A stretch of DNA of 64,000 nt, from the NCBI RefSeq assembly GCF_025766255.1, contig NW_026516683.1, positions 62,001-126,000 of the forward strand. The letters run 5' to 3'. Made by a program: the position numbers and the translations under genes. Numbering within the stretch: the stretch's first letter is position 1; each line of letters starts with the position of its first letter. Shown here piece after piece: positions 1 through 10,161 of this stretch. Under the pieces are notes generated by a model. That model was not told the DNA's origin and ran no database searches. It saw only the letters and a program-made list of their open reading frames with translations. Source of the DNA: Zychaea mexicana (Eukaryota > Mucoromycota > Mucoromycetes > Mucorales > Lichtheimiaceae).

Positions 1-15
1 AAAAACGAAAGTTAC

Positions 16-220
16 CCAGTCTTGATAGCTGTCAAGACAGCTTCGTAGACCTCGTTGGGCTTGCTTTGCCACGTTCCCAAACCGACACATGGGATAGTGG
101 CGCCTGTGTTACTAATATGTGACAACGACGACCGAATGAGTTGCTGTGGTGACAGGATGATGGGGGATGGGGAGATAATTCTCCATGAACTTACAGCTTG
201 AATACACGACCGGAAGCCAT
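16..220 (-). CDS. Aldo/keto reductase, 5' part only (runs off the window start)
   Basis: NADPH-dependent aldo/keto reductase family, expected cytosolic oxidoreductase; substrate not deducible. Proposed exons: complement(195..220) and complement(16..111), followed by a GTAACT donor at 15. Spliced N-terminus reads MASGRVFKL then NTGATIPCVGLGTWQS, the first beta strand and turn typical of AKR proteins (GATIPxVGLGTW), then KPNEVYEAVLTAIKTG, which matches the first helix. The ATG at 218-220 was chosen because the GTAAGT donor at 194 and ATATTAG acceptor at 112 join it in phase to the conserved motif. The catalytic Asp/Tyr/Lys/His lie outside the window. It is divergent from ALG14, with about 280 bp between the two starts. 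Family is secure; exon 1 is inferred. Confidence 0.8.
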
Positions 221-497
221 ATTTTTTTCTTATTTTGAATACTATTTGAAAGGAAAAGAAAACGGGCGCTGGAAGAGAAAAAAAAAAGAACAAGCGGCCT
301 TATATATATAATGACAAGGGAGAGCTGTGATGCAGTCGATGCCCAATTGCGTCATCTGCAGTGACAAAAACGCGCGACGGATTAAAGCGTGGCAGCACAC
401 ACATGACACACCCAAATGAAAGGTTTCAAAGCCCGTTTGCATGTAGCACGCTGTAACTATCATTTATTCCTGCTATCCTATACCCTCGCTTTTATCG

Positions 498-1444
498 ATG
501 TTTCTGGCAGCAGTCGTCGTGGCAGCAGCAACTACTGTCGCCCTGATCGCAATGCGATTGTGGCAAATTACACCCGGATGTCATTCCAGTAAACCATTGA
601 ATCGACGAGAATCAAGTTGCAGAACGCTCATTTTCCTTGGATCGGGCAGGTTTGAGGGAACTGGAGAGACTTGAAAAAAAAAACCTGCTCAGCTAACACA
701 CACACGCACTTGATAGGTGGACACACAGCAGAAATGATGGCACTGGTATCGACGTTGAATCAAGAGCTTTACACACCACGCTTTTATCTGGTTGCTGAGT
801 CCGATACTTTAAGTGAATCCAAAGCAAAAGCACAAGATGCTAAAGTACGGGCATTCCCCTCACTCTCAACCCCCCCCCCCCACACTACCTTTCTGTTTCT
901 AAATCCAAACATGATCAAAAAAAAAAAATACAATGTAGGGTGCTGTGTATCGACTGCCACGCGCACGTGAGGTTGGCCAAAGCTGGACTAAAGTACCTAT
1001 CAGTATGGCGTGTGCTCTCATGGTATCCATTGGACTGTTTTTACAGACCATGCCTGATCTGGTATGTACCGTGGTCTCAACCAAAACAGCAGCAGCAGCT
1101 AAACTAAGTTATTGTGTTTTGTGTTAAGATTCTGTGTAACGGCCCAGGAAGCTGCATTCCAATATGTATGGCGGCGTATCTTGTCAGGGTAACGTCTTCA
1201 TACCATTACTCCCTTTATTGTGTTGCATCGCCTAATGATCATTGGGAGACTGAAAGGAACGTGTATGTGTCAGATTCTCGGTCTCCGACGCGTCCAGATC
1301 GTTTACGTCGAATCATTTGCTCGAGTGACAAGGCTATCGCTGACAGGCAGACTGCTGTACCTCTTTGTCGATCGATTCATTGTCCAGTGGCCAGAACTCG
1401 TGCAGAGATACCCCAAAGCCGAATACCACGGCATACTTGTTTGA
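498..1444 (+). CDS. ALG14: ALG14, UDP-GlcNAc transferase membrane subunit
   Basis: Membrane anchor that recruits Alg13 to the ER and forms the UDP-GlcNAc:dolichyl-PP-GlcNAc transferase, the second step of lipid-linked oligosaccharide synthesis. Model join(498..645,717..844,939..1061,1129..1188,1274..1444) gives 209 aa, the usual size. Visible: an N-terminal hydrophobic segment (about residues 2-20), the GSGGHTAEMM nucleotide-sugar loop (about 48-57), RLPRAREVGQSW, CNGPGSCIPIC, VESFARV and VDRFIVQWPEL, all in Alg14 order. Intron 1 must be GC-AG (donor GCAGGT at 646) to recreate GSGGHT; the adjacent GT donor breaks the frame. It is convergent with VTC1. Confidence 0.93.
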
Positions 1445-1723
1445 GAGCAATGGACGAGTTTGAAGCCATTAAAAAATATCAACAACAATAACAAATATAA
1501 AAAGAAGCTCGGCGTTTCAAAAACTTGCTCTGAAACATTTTTATTTCCATGAAATCAATCCAGAAAAGCAAACGGAAATTGTGTCGTGTGTGTGTGTGTG
1601 TGTGTCGTGGATGCGTGTATATGCCGTGCGAGTGGGTTTGTTGATGAAGCCAGAAGATAAGCGATTACAGAGAGGAGTTAGCGGGAGGGGTATACAATAG
1701 TACAGTAGCGAGACAACAGTTAA

Positions 1724-2196
1724 TCAGTTTCCAATGCGAACTATAGAGATGGCGAATGTTAGCATAGAGCGTCCAGCACCTGTTTGTCTTTGCAGATCAC
1801 ACAGACAGACAGAGAGACAGTCAGAAAGAAAGGCTACTCACGATAAAAGTTGACAAGAATGGCAGCAAGCAAGAAAATGCAAAGAACGGTAGGACCAACT
1901 CGATCATCGTAGGGCGCAGCTTCTCGGTTGCGGATCTTGGTAGCCCGCCAATGGAACGTATAGAGCGCATACATCATGACACCCATCGCTATGACTGTGA
2001 ATAAAACGGCCGACATGCGTCCGATACGGTCGCCAAAGTTCAGCAGGCCCATGGCGAGGCCGCCCAGGACCACGGTGAAGTTGAGCCATGATAGAAAGGT
2101 ACGTTCGTTGGCAAAGAACACCTTGGGCTCTACACGTACGGGCAGCGCAATTCTTTTGCCGGTTGTCGATTCGAGGACGTTGTTGCTGTCAGACAT
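1724..2196 (-). CDS. VTC1: VTC1, vacuolar transporter chaperone subunit (DUF202 membrane protein)
   Basis: Small three-helix subunit of the VTC polyphosphate polymerase complex of the vacuole and other endomembranes. Model complement(join(1724..1740,1842..2196)), 123 aa. The conserved core [20 protein letters not shown] (about residues 20-39) is followed by three hydrophobic segments; PYDDRVGPT precedes the last. Without splicing the ORF ends in YRE. Using the GTGAGT donor at 1841, a TGCTAAC branch and a CTATAG acceptor at 1741 restores NFYLRIGN at the end, resembling the family's NFILRLK ending. The second ATG (2196) was chosen over one 15 bp upstream because it gives the family-like short N-terminus. 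The last coding exon is only 17 nt. Confidence 0.93.
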
Positions 2197-3365
2197 TTTG
2201 ACGGGGTGCAAGGCCAGAAAGAAAAAGATAAAAAGAGGAAGAAGAAAAAAAAAAAAGGGAAAGAAGCAAAACGCTGAGGACTATGAATTTTTTTTCTCTC
2301 TTCGGCATGCCTTTATTTGACCAATCACATTGCTTTCTCGCAGTCAATGCGCCTTTATTTTCCATGATTATCATTTCTTGTGCTTTTGCCGCTCCGCTCT
2401 ATACTGGCATGTCGCTACCATCCGCGGCTTAACCGTGTCATCTTTTTACATAACGTCTGTGCAGCTCACCTTCTTCAGCCTACATACAGACCAAGTATAC
2501 AGACTGTGCTCTCAAGCGACTACATAGGTCTTCGCGTGCATGCTATATAGAAGGATGCCTTCGGCCATGTCTGGTCGAAACATTTCTGGATCAAATAATT
2601 ATAGACCAACATGCTATCATACCTGTTTATAACAATTGATAGATGTGCTGAGTTTCTGCTTGCTGCCAAAGAATTATGCACGACCAGCTACAGGAACGTG
2701 ATCGTAACCTGTTTACTCATTATATAGCTATCCCATCAAGTCATTTACTCCAAAAAGTTGTAGGGCTGTTTCTTAGTTGGTTAATTATTAGATAACGCGA
2801 CTTCTTTAGCACATAACAAGAGCGCGTTTTTGCCGATCATTAATGATAGATGCAGTGAGAAAATTGTCAACGATTACCCTGTTTTGTACAACCATCAAGT
2901 AATAATCAACCTTGTCGGGATGTTCGCTCCAAATGGATATGTAAGATACCTTTGTACTTATGTAGACGAACCTTCTGCCGCTATCTTCTCTAGCTATGGA
3001 TGTTTGCCGATGTTATTGATATAGCCAACTGTCGTCAAATTATATAATCTAAGCGCTATCTTTGTGCCGTTTCATTGCAATGCTGCTAACACTACTACCT
3101 CCCAAGATCTCCTGAAATCGATTACACAAGCATTTCGGAATCTGATTTTTTACCTGAATCGCGACGGAGTATTTTCAAACTGACAAATGTGATTCGACGA
3201 AGCACCACACGTGCCTCAAGCCACGATGACCCGCGCTTCTCCAAACCCGTGATTTTTTATTTTTGCAGCGAACTTTTTTTTCTTGCCACGGATACACCCC
3301 AGAGAGAGAAAGAGAGAGAGAGACGTAGACGTCGATTCGCGATCGAAAATAAAGAAAAAAAAACC
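2197..3365. other. Intergenic region between VTC1 and SET5-like gene
   Basis: No supported gene. The 5' flank of VTC1 contains purine runs on the + strand (2220-2270). Just before the SET5-like ATG lie an AGAG run (about 3301-3325) and an A-rich stretch. Remaining short ORFs lack conserved motifs or splice logic. Confidence 0.6.
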
Positions 3366-4801
3366 ATGTCCGACGAGAAAATTATTCCACCACAAGAAGA
3401 ATTGGTTGATGCCATTCAAAAAATCAAAATCGGCAATCCAGACTATGGCATCAAGAAGGTGACAGTTCAACTGACCGAGGATCAACCCTCGTGGAGCGTC
3501 TCGGAAAAGCGTGTCAAAAAGCTCATGCAAACTCAAGGTTTGACGAACTCTGCACAACCTGTCAAAAGTGGTGTCTCCGACGATCCGTCCATTCCAGTTT
3601 CCTTTATCGATCCCAAGCTGGACTTGAAGGCTGTGTCGACCAACGTGGTGGTAATGTACCTTTTTTTGTTTCGTTCGTTGTTCTTGACCATTTCCCACTG
3701 CGTGTATACTAAAAAAAAATAACAACGAAACCATGTAGGCCAAAATGATCGATCCAGTCACTGGTAAAGGTCTTTTCGCGGCTCGTGATATCAAAGCAAA
3801 CGAAACTGTTTTCGAAGAAGCACCGTTCATGTATTTCCCACCTTGGGAAGGATTCTCGCTGGCACGCGACGGTAATGCATGTGGCATGTGCGCTAAGCCA
3901 TTTAGGCATTTGAGCCGACTGGCCGTCCGTTGTCCACATTGTGACATGACATACTGTACTCGTGCTTGCAAGAGCTTGGCGTGGGACACTTTCCATCGTC
4001 TTGAGTGCACGCGCATGAACCCTGCAATGAAGGATTTCATGAACTTTTGTGAGGCTGAAAACTGGTCTGCCCCTATGGCCGCATCACGCATGTACGCCCA
4101 CTTGTTGCTGGCTCATCAGCGGGGTGAACTTGATACGGTGCTGATGCATTACGATGCATTTGCTACTGTCAACCAAGCTGAACGACAGGCAAAGGAAACG
4201 GAATGGATTTTCATGGTAAGTTATAGGGGAAATTGGATAACATTCTTTACATATGTGCATATACATATATATGGGACATGTGTATGGATGAGGTAGTTCC
4301 ATGCTGAATAAATGACTCGTCTAATAGGAATCACCCACTCGGGAATTATGGGCCAAAGCACGCGCACTATTGAAGAAAGCATACCATCCACCACCCAAAA
4401 AGTGCAAGATCGAAAAGCCTTTGCCAGAAGCACTAGCATCCCAACTGTTTGACGATGAAGATACATTTTTAAACTACCTCGGCAAATTCAACATTAACAA
4501 TCAAAGCGGTGGCATGTACCTTGTGCAATCGCACATGAACCACAGCTGTATTCCCAACGTTGCAATCGAATATCAAAACAACATGGCGCAGTACAGAATC
4601 ATGGTGCGTGCACTTCGCGATATCAAGAAAGGCGATCAGCTTTGTGAAACCTATGTCAATCCACGTTGGAACAAGGAGACCCGTGTCAATTATCTCGACA
4701 AGACGTACATGTTCCAATGTAAATGTGAACGTTGTGAAAAGGATATCCCATTGACCGATGAATTGCGCAAGGAGATGCGTTTGCGGGCTGAAAATGATTA
4801 A
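3366..4801 (+). CDS. SET5: SET5-like SET/MYND-type lysine methyltransferase
   Basis: Likely histone lysine methyltransferase; yeast Set5 methylates H4 K5/K8/K12. Model join(3366..3650,3739..4215,4328..4801), 411 aa. The SET domain begins at about residue 103 with GKGLFAARDIKANE. It is interrupted by a zinc insert (CGMC...CPHCDMTYC...C...HRLEC, about residues 140-185). It resumes with the catalytic NHSCIPNV (about 310-317) and KKGDQLCETYVNP; a post-SET-like CKCERC lies near 388. The N-terminal 95 residues contain KVTVQLTEDQPSWSVSEKRV, resembling the small fungal Set5 N-terminal extension. All introns have GTAA donors. The start is the first ATG after an A-rich leader. Function is by family; the target residue is inferred. 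Confidence 0.9.
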
Positions 4802-5534
4802 TGATCATCTATTACCAACGCCCCTCTCCTTTCCTCAAGATTGTAAATATATTTTTGTCACGTCCCCACTCCCCAGCCAATCCCGCTTCTATCATAGAGA
4901 CGTCCCGCGACAAATAAAAAGTAAAAAAAGAGCTCCAAATAATAAAGAGAACCAGTAAACATTTGTATTTTAGCAAATGTAGAGTCTGCCCTGCCAGTGT
5001 TATGAGCGATTATAGGTTGGCGCAAATTCGCATTAGGTGCATACTGACTGCAAGCATATTCAGCGATAGATTGAATCAGAAAGCGTCAAGCTTGCATTAG
5101 TATAGTTCCTTATTGGTCATTGTGCGAACATAAATTCTCTGATCTTCGCACTTGGCACAAGCAACGAGCAAGATACTTTGAGCAGCATACCCATGTGTCC
5201 TACCACGATTACCACTTTCGACTTGCAACATAGTATATCCAATTAGCCACCCTTTCTTTTCATTGACTAAAAAGCATCGAGTATATACATGTACCAAATA
5301 TTTATTATATTTCTGAGGAAAATGGAGAAGCATATGCTATGTAATCGACTTTACACTGTATATGTAGTATCAAATATAAAAAAGTCCAATGTCATTGCCC
5401 TCACCGGTGATTTGTGCTACAAACAGAATGGATTAGTATAATTTTAACTTCTCTTTTTTTTTTGTATTTTTTTTTCATTATATGATTCTCTTCTTTTTTT
5501 TTCTTTTCTCTTTTTTTTCTGTATTTTTTTCTCT
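4802..5534. other. Intergenic region; one doubtful minus-strand ORF
   Basis: Contains the 3' flank of the SET5-like gene (AATAAA-like signals near 4913 and 4939) and T-rich tracts at 5453-5525. A 78-codon minus ORF at 5097-5333 has protein-like composition but no recognised domain, no clear partner exon and no start context that sets it apart, so it is not called as a gene. Confidence 0.5.
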
Positions 5535-6560
5535 TCATGATATATGAGGAAGTGGTATGGTAACGGACGGCACACACGGTTGTATCAAAGGATGACGGTC
5601 GTAGGCATGTTGGATGGTAGTTGATTTTGTGTACGGAAGCTGCACTGTGAATGATTCAATAATAGCTTGATAACCTTCGTCATCGCCGATGCAAGGAGAT
5701 ACCAATGACCAGCTAGCTTTGTTTTGTTTTTTTGAGTGTGCAGGTAATATATCTTCGCGTAGAGCTCCTGTCAGTGTGAAAAAGTAAACATAATATTAGT
5801 GTTAGTGTCACTCGTATGTAAAGCTCTATTTTTACATGCCTGACGGATGACCCATTTTGTTTTTGCTTATTGCGAGCTCGTTTTTATGACTTTACGATTC
5901 TTTGCGCCTCTGTGGCAACAGGAACCAACGACTCTATGTGTAGATACAGGTAAACAACGTTAGACATATTTGATTCGATAAAGGCCTGCTGCATGCACAG
6001 TAGCAAAGCATGATCTTCTTATCATTACCTGGCATATATGCTTTTTTGGTGAGCTCTTCTGCGCTGTTAGCTTTGATAAGCTAAGCCGACAGCAGGTTAT
6101 GATTTAGTTTGGATATCTTGGATGATCTTGTAAGGTCTTGACAGTGTGTTCGTCAGGAGATAGATTCGTCGTGAGAGTATTTTGAAAAATGAAAAGAAGC
6201 TTTCGTGCCGATGCATCCCGCGTGTGCCGTCGAGGTGTTGTGTTGATTTACAAACGGGTATTTTTTTCTAAACTACTAAAAACATACACTATTAGTTTTT
6301 CCAATCATTTGTTACACTTACCACTCAATGAGGGGACGACTTGGAGCTGAAAAATAGAACATGTGTGATAAAACAACGAAAGAAAGAAAGAAATAGAAAT
6401 TGGGAAAATATGGATTGTAGGTTCTTGTGACAGAAAGACCAAATGGATGATATTTTCGAAGGCAAAGGTTCTGTCTATTTTGTTAAAGTGTGTTATAGTT
6501 AGTATACTCGTCACATAGTAACAGCGCTTCCTTAATCTTAACCTACCACATTATCTGCAG
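5535..6560 (-). CDS. Unrecognised multi-exon gene, 3' part (incomplete model)
   Basis: Not recognised. The best-supported piece is a terminal exon, complement(5535..5767), after a CACTGACAG acceptor. It reads ALREDILPAHSKKQ..., CIGDDEGYQAIIESFTVQLP... and ends TIPLPHIS then TGA. A competing frame is also open but looks less like protein. Further upstream, a 25-nt exon at complement(6322..6346) is bounded by a perfect TTTTTCAG acceptor and a GTAAGT donor. Another likely exon precedes the GTAATG donor near 6029. I could not connect these in one phase, so start, exon count and product are unknown. No catalytic motif or signal peptide is visible. Confidence 0.35.
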
Positions 6561-8339
6561 AATTCAAACATTTTTGATCGCGTATAATAGCGGTTTCACA
6601 CGTCCAACGCACACGGCGGCCATTAGTCTTGTCGGTTTGGGATCCAGAATGAATCGTTTGATAACATCCAGTTCGACAGCTGTGCATGATCGAGCAGTAG
6701 CTCTTGAGCACGCATATGCCTCGATCATTGAGCCTCGATCATTAATAAGAGCATGACAGCTTCTTGTCACCGTGTTGACATTGTATGGTTTTTGTGGGTC
6801 TTGATAGCGATAGCCTCGGCGCTGATGCTGCTGCTGCTGCTGCTTGGCTTGGGAACTGCTGAAAACCGTGACCATCGCGTGTACCGCTTGTCTTAATTAT
6901 TAAGGATAGCTGGATCGATTGTCCGTGTTGCTGGATTCGATGATGACCGCAATTATTGGATATGCTGCTTGCTTAGCAATGTTGGTGTTTGTCCTCGATG
7001 GGTTGCCGCCAAAAAACCCAATGACTGTTGAGTTTGTGGATCGTCTCAGCACAAAATAAGTTGGTTTGATACGAGCGATCCCCCTGGCTTGTTGTGTGTG
7101 CTGCGTGTCCAACGCTATATCTGTAGGCTTGTCATTTGTTGCCACCAGCCACTAGAAGACCCAAATGACATGTGTTTAAATTTTTCCGTGTGTTGACAGC
7201 TGGTATCTTCGGAATCGGGCTAATTGCTTGTATGGTTGTGCGTGCTGCTGCTCCAGCGCTTGGTGGTTACTGCCACTTCTTGCCGCCGCCATCGAGTCGT
7301 AGGTGGTAGGTAGTCACGTAGATAAACGTTTCCATGCATTTTGTTGCGGTGTTGATTATTGATGGTGGCTCACCAGGATGGTCGTACCGTGTGTGCTCCT
7401 CAATTTTCTTGTTTCTTCATCGCTTGTTGCTTGTGGATGGGCCTTGACATGGTGTAGTCAGTCAGATGGGTTCTTGCTGTATCCAATGTTGAAAAAGGGT
7501 GTTCCGTCGCTTATTGTTGACCAACTTGGTACACTTTGGGTCAATCCATTGTTTGTCGCATTCAAACTTGCTCGCTTGCTTGCTCCTGGTAACTGCAGCC
7601 TCACATAAGGGCCGCCAAACCCTATGTGCCTCCTCCATGGCCGAGTCCTTCTGCTTTCGCGCTTGAAGATGGATGGTGAAATTGACCATGTCCGTTGACT
7701 TGAGTGATAGAAAGAGACTGAAACATGGTCGTCCACGTTGGTTCAAGACTTGTCCGATCTTCAAAAAGATTTGTTATCCAGCTTCTCCTTGACTACCATT
7801 TGCCGCCTGAGGTTGAACTTGGTTGTCTGATGACTTGTGAGATATATGGCAATCAGCTTGATAGTTGTCGCACTATTGCCAATCGTGATCGTGGGATTGA
7901 TGTATCGATAGCCCCCGCAAGAAAGTCTTGTGCTTGGTAGGCGTCGCTGTCTTTTGCTCAAAGCATCGTTGATCATGCCAGTTTGGTCCAGGATTCAAAA
8001 GGTCGGTTTGACTTGGATCGATAGGTAGGGACCAAAGCGGATGTTGGATCGACGCCGCTTGCTGAAATTGTCTTGTTTGTCCGAAGAAATTCACGTCCTG
8101 AGTATAGCCGACGGTATGCCAAAAACCTGGATGGTGCTACCTTCTTGTGGATTGTCGTAGCATGGTACTTTTTTGTCGGGATGGCACAATGTTGTTTCGC
8201 CCGGTTTAACATGGCAGCAGCAGCAGCAGCGATTCACACGAAGATCAACACGATAAATACGCCCTTGGCTTCTTTGAGAGTCACTCGAGAGAGATAGGTT
8301 CGGACCGTTTGGATATCAGGCGCAACAAGAGCACCGGAT
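6561..8339. other. Gene-poor stretch with broken, unrecognised ORFs
   Basis: Several short minus ORFs (for example 6564-6875 with a poly-Gln run, 6900-7145, 7462-7764, 7761-7976) have coding-like composition but each ends in stops, and none matches a family I know. Two of them share a short GYRYxxP-like motif (near 6800 and 7905). A CAG/CTG run occurs at about 6825-6845 and 8212-8230. This could be decayed mobile-element or gene sequence; that is inference. Confidence 0.35.
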
Positions 8340-8600
8340 TTTGCCGCCAAGGAACCAGTATCAAACCAAAGACGGGATTCTCCACTCCTCCAAGTGAAAA
8401 AGATTCCCTTGAACACCCAGGTTTCGCCTCCAAGAAACCAGGATCAAGCCAAAGACGGGATTCTCCACTCCTCCAAGTGAAAAAGATTCCCTTGAACACC
8501 CAGGTTTCGCCTCCAAGAAACCAGCATCAAGCCAAAGACGGGATTCTCCACTTTCCCGTGCGGAAAAAGTTCCCTTGCCACAGGAAAATTTTTCCAAGCC
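8340..8600. repeat. 83-bp tandem repeat, about 2.7-3 copies
   Basis: The string AAAGACGGGATTCTCCACT starts at 8368, 8451 and 8534, an exact 83-bp period. Copies 1 and 2 are nearly identical over the whole unit; copy 3 diverges after about 25 bp (CTTTCCCGTGCGG). Open frames on both strands here reflect the repeat, not a conserved protein. Confidence 0.9.
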
Positions 8601-9544
8601 GCCAAAGGCGGGCAGTAACCATCACTGGCACCACCCGCCAAAAGAAGGACAACCCCAGCTTCAGGTATCCAAAAAGCAAAAGTGCAAGGACGGGGTTGGA
8701 CTTAGATGGCAATGACACCGAGCTACTGGTGCCGGTGGGGGCTTCCAGGGTAAGAAGGACGAGGATAACTAGGCAGAGCATTCGGTAGCAGGGATTGAGG
8801 GAACGTTGCTCTAGTCACAAGGGCTTACGCAGGAACATCATCGCACATCAGCTGGAACAGACTAAATGACAATCCTTGAGGAAGAGGGATAAAACCAGCG
8901 AAACTAGCTCCTATCCGTCTTCTCCATATCACATCCGACCTTTAGAAAAAGGTGCAGATGCGATACGAAGAAGAGGAAAGGCAATAGAAGGATTTAGTTA
9001 GTGGAATCTTTTCTTAGATGCAAGAGCTTCCTTAATAAATAAATATGCCACAAGAATTTGTCAAATGGTACATACCGTAATAACCACGAAAGCTTGCAAG
9101 CCTTGATTGCCATTTGTTGTCAAGAACCGCTGTGGATGTGCTTCGATGATGTTTCTGCTGCCTATCTAGACCAGAGCGCTGTTCCCCTCCCCACTACACT
9201 AGCTGTGCCATCCTCGCTATCCCCATGTGCCCCTCATACCCTTTCCACCCCCGGTGGCTGTAGCCCAGTGTCATATACCAATGCCGCGGTCATTTACCTC
9301 TGCTAGTGGGCCATCCACTGGGGTGCCTTCTAAAACCGCCCCGCCAGACGGTCGCCACACACACAGTGCAGCAGGCGGCAGCACGCACACAAAGGCCGCA
9401 GCAGCCCATGACCTATCTTTTTATATTTGATTAATAAGAGGCACGCATGCGAGATTCGAGCTAATGATATTACATCCATTTATATTTACCTTCATGTCCT
9501 TCCCGAACTAATCTCCAAAGCCGGCCACAGACAAGACGACCAGC
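8601..9544. other. Region without a supported gene between two repeat blocks
   Basis: No recognisable domain on either strand. On the minus strand a GTATGTA splice-donor-like site near 9072 resembles the donors in the ~270-bp repeat unit downstream, so this may be 3' transcribed sequence of the repetitive gene at 10.2-12.1 kb. That link is inference only. Confidence 0.35.
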
Positions 9545-10110
9545 CACAAACGAGCACGAAAGAAAAAACAGCCTAGATATGGGGAAAAAAGTAATATGAT
9601 TAGATGTTGATAATAATTTTGGTTGTTAATTGCCGCACTAAAGATACATACCGTAAACGCTTTCCACACCATCGCGTCAGTTGACGCACCGGAAAACGCC
9701 AAAAAGAAGAAAAGCACGCACAGAACGCGACAGCAGCAACGCACAACAGGAACACCAGAACGGAAGAAGAGGAGGATCAGGAGGAGGAGGAGAAGAAAAC
9801 CGACACAACCACGAAGCACCGAAACGAAAGAAAATACAGCCTAAATACGGGAGATATAAAGGAAAATGATTAGATGTTGATAATAGGTTTGGTTGTTAAT
9901 TGCCGCACTAAAGATACATACCCTAAACGCTTTCCACACCATCGCGTCAGTTGACGCACTGGAAAACGCCAAAAAAGAAGAAAAGCACGCACAGAACGCA
10001 ACAGCAGCAACGAACAACAGGAACACCAGGACGGAAGAAGAGGAGGATCAGGAGGAGGAGGAAAGAAACTCGACAGAACCACGAAGCACCGAAACGAAAA
10101 AAAAAGAAAC
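9545..10110. repeat. ~270-bp tandem duplication (about two copies plus a partial third)
   Basis: TTTCCACACCATCGCGTCAG starts at 9661 and 9931 (270 bp apart), and GGAGGATCAG at 9771 and 10042 (271 bp apart). A third partial match, AACAGCCTAGATATGG near 9567, pairs with ACAGCCTAAATACGG near 9838. On the minus strand each unit carries a TAG acceptor, an open exon ending GTCAACTGACGCGATGG...AAAGCGTTT, and a GTATGTATC donor, so the duplicated unit is an exon plus intron. Indels shift the frame between copies. Confidence 0.85.
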
Positions 10111-10161
10111 TGCCACACCCACATCGCACCAAGCTGCACACAGCAGCGCGCAGGACAACAC

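Noticed and set aside
646..716. GT-AG version of ALG14 intron 1 (donor at 650)
   Set aside because: It puts the conserved GGHTAEMM out of frame, while the GC donor four bases earlier restores GSGGHT exactly.
3216..4091. 291-codon minus-strand ORF
   Set aside because: It is antisense to the SET5-like gene exons, has no recognisable domain, and the sense strand has SET motifs with correct splice phases.
8309..8788. Plus-strand ORF through the 83-bp repeat
   Set aside because: The ORF exists because the repeat unit lacks stops; an 83-bp unit changes frame each copy, so the peptide is not a maintained repeat protein.
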